From an uncultured Prevotella sp. (GTDB taxonomy: Bacteria; Bacteroidota; Bacteroidia; Bacteroidales; Bacteroidaceae): a stretch of DNA of 9,742 nt. A program made the translations under genes and the position numbers. Where the stretch lies: NCBI GenBank assembly GCA_900553285.1, contig USCX01000049.1, positions 1 to 9,742 of the forward strand, given 5' to 3'. Under the pieces are notes generated by a model that was not told the DNA's origin, did not search any database, and saw nothing but the letters and a program-made list of their open reading frames with translations. This document shows, in pieces, positions 7,848 to 9,742 of this stretch (position 1 is its first letter; each line of letters opens with the position of its first letter).

Positions 7848-8324
7848 ATGTCAGGTATGTCGAATAAGAATATAGTGGCGGCGGGAGTAAAACTCCTTTC
7901 TCTTACGGCAAAAACGCCGGCAACGGGCGCAAGGCTTCTTTCTCTTACGGCACGACAGGCAATCAAAGAATCAGATGAGATTGTAGAAGCCGTTGCACAA
8001 ACAGCCGTACAAGTCGTGCAGAATAGCACAGAAGCAGGAAGTAAAAGTGTAATGAAGAAAGTAAAAGATGAAGTGATAGATTGGGAAAAACTAAGAGCAC
8101 AATGGTCTATTGACCTATATAAGAAAGTAAACGCTCCCAAGGCTGAAATTGGCCGTAAATTAGATACTGGTCGGACCTACGACTTGAAATTCAATTTGGG
8201 AGACGTTGGAAAGCAAAATGCTGAGAAAGTGAATACAGGTGTGATTAAAACCACATATGAGCTTAACAGAGGTTGGCTTAATGGTCTCGGAAGCATGGCC
8301 TATCCTCAACTTTGGAAAGTATAG
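7848..8324 (+). CDS. Low-GC 158-residue protein of unknown family, candidate T6SS cargo or detached toxin tip
   Basis: I do not recognise a family. The ORF starts at ATG 7848 (a second ATG is at 7857), 34 bases after the PAAR-like gene, with an A-rich leader (tccagaaaa). Residues 1-60 are Ala/Leu/Lys-rich, and a 14-residue unit is duplicated (VKLLSLTAKTPATG, then ARLLSLTARQAIKE), followed by a helix SDEIVEAVAQTAVQVVQ. This resembles the linker between pre-toxin and toxin domains of PAAR effectors. The rest is charged and mixed, ending LNRGWLNGLGSMAYPQLWKV, with no catalytic motif I can name. There is no signal peptide. Its base composition (32% GC at 8041-8100) contrasts sharply with the genes on both sides, so it looks like a swapped-in cassette. 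It may be a stand-alone cargo protein loaded on the spike, a toxin fragment left from a once longer effector, or an accessory protein. The role is inference; that it is a coding gene is likely. Confidence 0.68.
   Translation: MSGMSNKNIVAAGVKLLSLTAKTPATGARLLSLTARQAIKESDEIVEAVAQTAVQVVQNSTEAGSKSVMKKVKDEVIDWEKLRAQWSIDLYKKVNAPKAEIGRKLDTGRTYDLKFNLGDVGKQNAEKVNTGVIKTTYELNRGWLNGLGSMAYPQLWKV
7896..7952 (+). repeat. 15-base direct repeat at 42-base spacing inside the low-GC ORF
   Basis: The 15-mer ctttctcttacggca occurs at 7896-7910 and again at 7938-7952. The 42-base spacing is in frame and duplicates a 14-residue unit with LLSLTA in both copies. Nucleotide identity of the repeated core suggests a fairly recent duplication. 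Confidence 0.75.
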
Positions 8325-8357
8325 TAGTGTAAATAGGTATAACCGGTGTTGTCTCTC

Positions 8358-9314
8358 ATGCACTATCCAGTCCGCCTGTTTTTTGCCCGGCTTACGGACG
8401 AAAAAGGTGAAGCCCATTACGCTGACGCGCAGTTGGACTTTTCAATCTGCGCGGGTGTCCCCTGTTATGCTTTCGCCTCATTGGTGGCGGCAGATCGTCG
8501 CGTGGAGGCTGTCTGGCAGGTGGTGGCCGACGGCAGATGGTATGCCGTGACGGACGGGGGCGCACGGGTGAAAATCCCTGAGGGCGGACGGGTGGTCGTG
8601 GGCTTGTTTCCGGACGGGGGAGTGGCTTTGTGGCATTGCGACGATGATGGCGTGAGGCTTCTTGGGGCGGGCAAGGCTGCCGACGTCACTGATTGGTTTG
8701 TCGAGGCCGCACGGCATGATGACTATTATCGCCGATGGCAGGAACACTACGACCGGGAAATGGGCGTTTCCCAGCGGGTTGAGTCTCTTCCGGACGAGGC
8801 ATATGGCCAGTTTGACGGACGGATGCGTCACTATGCCTACCGCTATTTATTCCTTTTCGAGACGTGGAATGCCGACAGCGGGCAGCGGATGCCCGGCGCT
8901 TCGGGCGAAAATGTCGCCACGCCGGACAGGCTGAAAGAACAGCTCACCGACGGCACCTACGACGTCCTTCCGGCCGACGCTCCGCAGTCTTACCGCATGG
9001 CCGCGCGCCCTGAGCGACTCGCCTTTGGCTGGTGTGAGGGTACGGCGGAGTTTTTTGCTTTTGCTTGGTTTGACGAGGAAAGTCTGCGCACGGTTTTCGA
9101 CCGTTTCTACGGCCTGCACCGTGATACGCAAGCCGACTTCATCATCCACGTGGACAGCGCGGCACGGAAGTACGAACTGGCGTTGTTCCGCTATGGGCTG
9201 AAAGAGCCTTTTGTCATCCCCGACAAGGCCTACCAGCTCATCGTGTTCAAAAATTGTTTTGAGGACTACCGTTCGCCTCACTATGACCAACCGCACGGGG
9301 CGTGGTTGTGGTGA
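8358..9314 (+). CDS. GC-rich 318-residue protein of unknown family, possible spike/effector adaptor or immunity protein
   Basis: I do not recognise this protein with confidence. I choose ATG 8358 (MHYPVRLFFARL). A GTG at 8346 in frame would add four residues. It has no signal peptide and no evident membrane segment, so it is probably cytoplasmic. It is rich in aromatic residues and has two apparent parts. A beta-rich N-terminal half includes VEAVWQVVADGRWYAVTDGG and VVVGLFPDGGVALWHCDDDG. A C-terminal half includes LAFGWCEGTAEFFAFAWFDE and ADFIIHVDSAARKYELALFR and ends HGAWLW. Its high GC content (67% at 8581-8640) matches the PAAR-like gene and not the small ORF between them, suggesting that these two travelled together. 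A protein of about 300 residues encoded after a VgrG/PAAR pair is, by analogy with the DUF4123 (Tap/TEC) adaptors of Proteobacteria, a candidate chaperone that loads cargo on the spike. No DUF4123 motif is seen. An immunity role is the main alternative. Confidence 0.82.
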   Translation: MHYPVRLFFARLTDEKGEAHYADAQLDFSICAGVPCYAFASLVAADRRVEAVWQVVADGRWYAVTDGGARVKIPEGGRVVVGLFPDGGVALWHCDDDGVRLLGAGKAADVTDWFVEAARHDDYYRRWQEHYDREMGVSQRVESLPDEAYGQFDGRMRHYAYRYLFLFETWNADSGQRMPGASGENVATPDRLKEQLTDGTYDVLPADAPQSYRMAARPERLAFGWCEGTAEFFAFAWFDEESLRTVFDRFYGLHRDTQADFIIHVDSAARKYELALFRYGLKEPFVIPDKAYQLIVFKNCFEDYRSPHYDQPHGAWLW

Positions 9315-9372
9315 ATGGGCGGCGACGGATGGATAGAATAACAGAAAGTAGAATCAAACAATAAGAAAAGTT

Positions 9373-9696
9373 ATGGAAATGGAAGACTATGGTGATGATT
9401 TTATCATCAATCTGACAATTGATGGCACTTCGTATGAAGAAGTAGAAGTGAAGGTGACGGACCCCAACAAAACGATCCGTGATCAGATCAGTAGCATAGT
9501 ACAGGTGTTCGAATTGCCCAAAATCGACAATGGAGGCAATCCCATTCAGTACTTGCTCGGACAGATTCTGGAAGAAGGCGACGAGCCTGAGATTCTGGAA
9601 TTTGAAGACGAGGACGGACGCGAGCAGGCTTTGATCGACTACAACGTACAGCCCGGCGACCATCTTCATTTGATTTCAGTGCCCATCGCAGGATAA
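9373..9696 (+). CDS. Ubiquitin-like (beta-grasp) protein in the T6SS cluster
   Basis: An acidic 107-residue protein from ATG 9373, with an A-rich leader (aataagaaaagtt). It reads as a ubiquitin-like fold: strand IINLTIDG (11-18), strand EEVEVKVTDPNKTIRDQIS (22-40) matching ubiquitin's TLEVEPSDTIENVKAKI, and IQYLLGQILEEG (58-69) matching QRLIFAGKQLEDG. The closest match is EDGREQALIDYNVQPGDHLH (80-99), which follows ubiquitin's EDGRTLSDYNIQKESTLH. Relative to ubiquitin there is an acidic insertion around residues 70-80. The chain ends SVPIAG, with one terminal Gly and no RGG, so conjugation is possible but not assured. Bacterial relatives with this fold include the YukD/EsaB family of type VII secretion. 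Ubiquitin-like genes have also been described beside E1-, E2- and JAB-like genes in bacteria. Here it follows a phage-tail-like secretion cluster and precedes another gene by 11 bases. Fold assignment is strong by eye; function is unknown. Confidence 0.83.
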   Translation: MEMEDYGDDFIINLTIDGTSYEEVEVKVTDPNKTIRDQISSIVQVFELPKIDNGGNPIQYLLGQILEEGDEPEILEFEDEDGREQALIDYNVQPGDHLHLISVPIAG

Positions 9697-9707
9697 AACG
9701 GTTGGAG

Positions 9708-9742
9708 ATGACGAACGAGGCAATCAACAATTTCAACCAAAA
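9708..9742 (+). CDS. Probable start of a further gene, cut by the window end
   Basis: An ATG at 9708, 11 bases after the stop of the ubiquitin-like gene, opens a frame (MTNEAINNFNQ) that stays open to the edge. Spacing and strand fit the operon, and GGAG lies just before it, though very close to the start. Eleven residues are too few to assign a product. Confidence 0.5.
   Translation, partial: MTNEAINNFNQ

Noticed and set aside
7800..7860. Programmed frameshift or stop-codon read-through joining the PAAR-like protein to the next ORF
   Set aside because: The PAAR frame meets another stop (TAG) within a few codons of its TGA, the next ORF's frame has a TAA at 7830-7832, and no slippery heptamer with a following structure is evident.
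7232..8140. Minus-strand open frame of 302 codons spanning the end of the PAAR-like gene and the low-GC ORF
   Set aside because: It crosses two independently supported + strand genes, and its composition changes with the GC step in the way a shadow frame would.
9315..9341. Tiny ORF of eight codons after the 318-residue gene
   Set aside because: Too short and without any supporting feature; the 58-base gap looks like an ordinary leader for the ubiquitin-like gene.

Overview
The window is a stretch of a type VI secretion system (T6SS) gene cluster of the Bacteroidetes kind (subtype iii), probably from a Bacteroidales bacterium. The organism call is inference. It rests on the Bacteroidetes-style Hcp (TssD) and TssC proteins, the weak Shine-Dalgarno sequences with A-rich leaders typical of that phylum, and the gene order. 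All recognisable genes lie on the + strand and are closely spaced (gaps of roughly 5 to 80 bases), consistent with one long operon or a few coupled transcripts. I see no rRNA, tRNA, CRISPR array, integrase or transposase.

Layout. Positions 1-986 are the C-terminal half (second AAA+ domain) of the sheath-recycling ATPase ClpV/TssH, cut by the window edge. Next come the two sheath proteins TssB (1052-1507) and TssC (1541-2917), and the tube protein Hcp/TssD (2967-3371). A GC-rich hairpin (3385-3424) follows, then a second, divergent Hcp paralogue with a C-terminal extension (3442-3918). The spike protein VgrG/TssI is at 3969-5936. Five bases later begins a large protein with a PAAR-like DUF4280 domain and an Ala/Gly-rich pre-toxin-like tail (5942-7813). 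Together these would build the contractile sheath, the inner tube and the spike tip with its cargo platform; ClpV would disassemble contracted sheaths.

The part after the spike is the accessory, effector-like region. A low-GC 158-residue ORF (7848-8324) sits between two very GC-rich genes and is a candidate cargo or toxin piece. A GC-rich 318-residue protein of unknown family (8358-9314) could be an adaptor/chaperone or an immunity protein. An acidic 107-residue protein (9373-9696) has a C-terminal half that closely resembles ubiquitin. One further gene appears to start at 9708 and runs off the window.

Base composition is mosaic. Sample 60-base lines counted by hand give 38% GC in tssB (1321-1380), 40% in 5' vgrG (4141-4200), 70% in the PAAR gene (7321-7380), 32% in the small ORF (8041-8100), 67% in the 318-residue gene (8581-8640) and 28% at the start of the ubiquitin-like gene (9361-9420). 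This suggests that the conserved structural genes and the effector module have different histories. The ubiquitin-like protein and the split spike/cargo arrangement are the most interesting observations.
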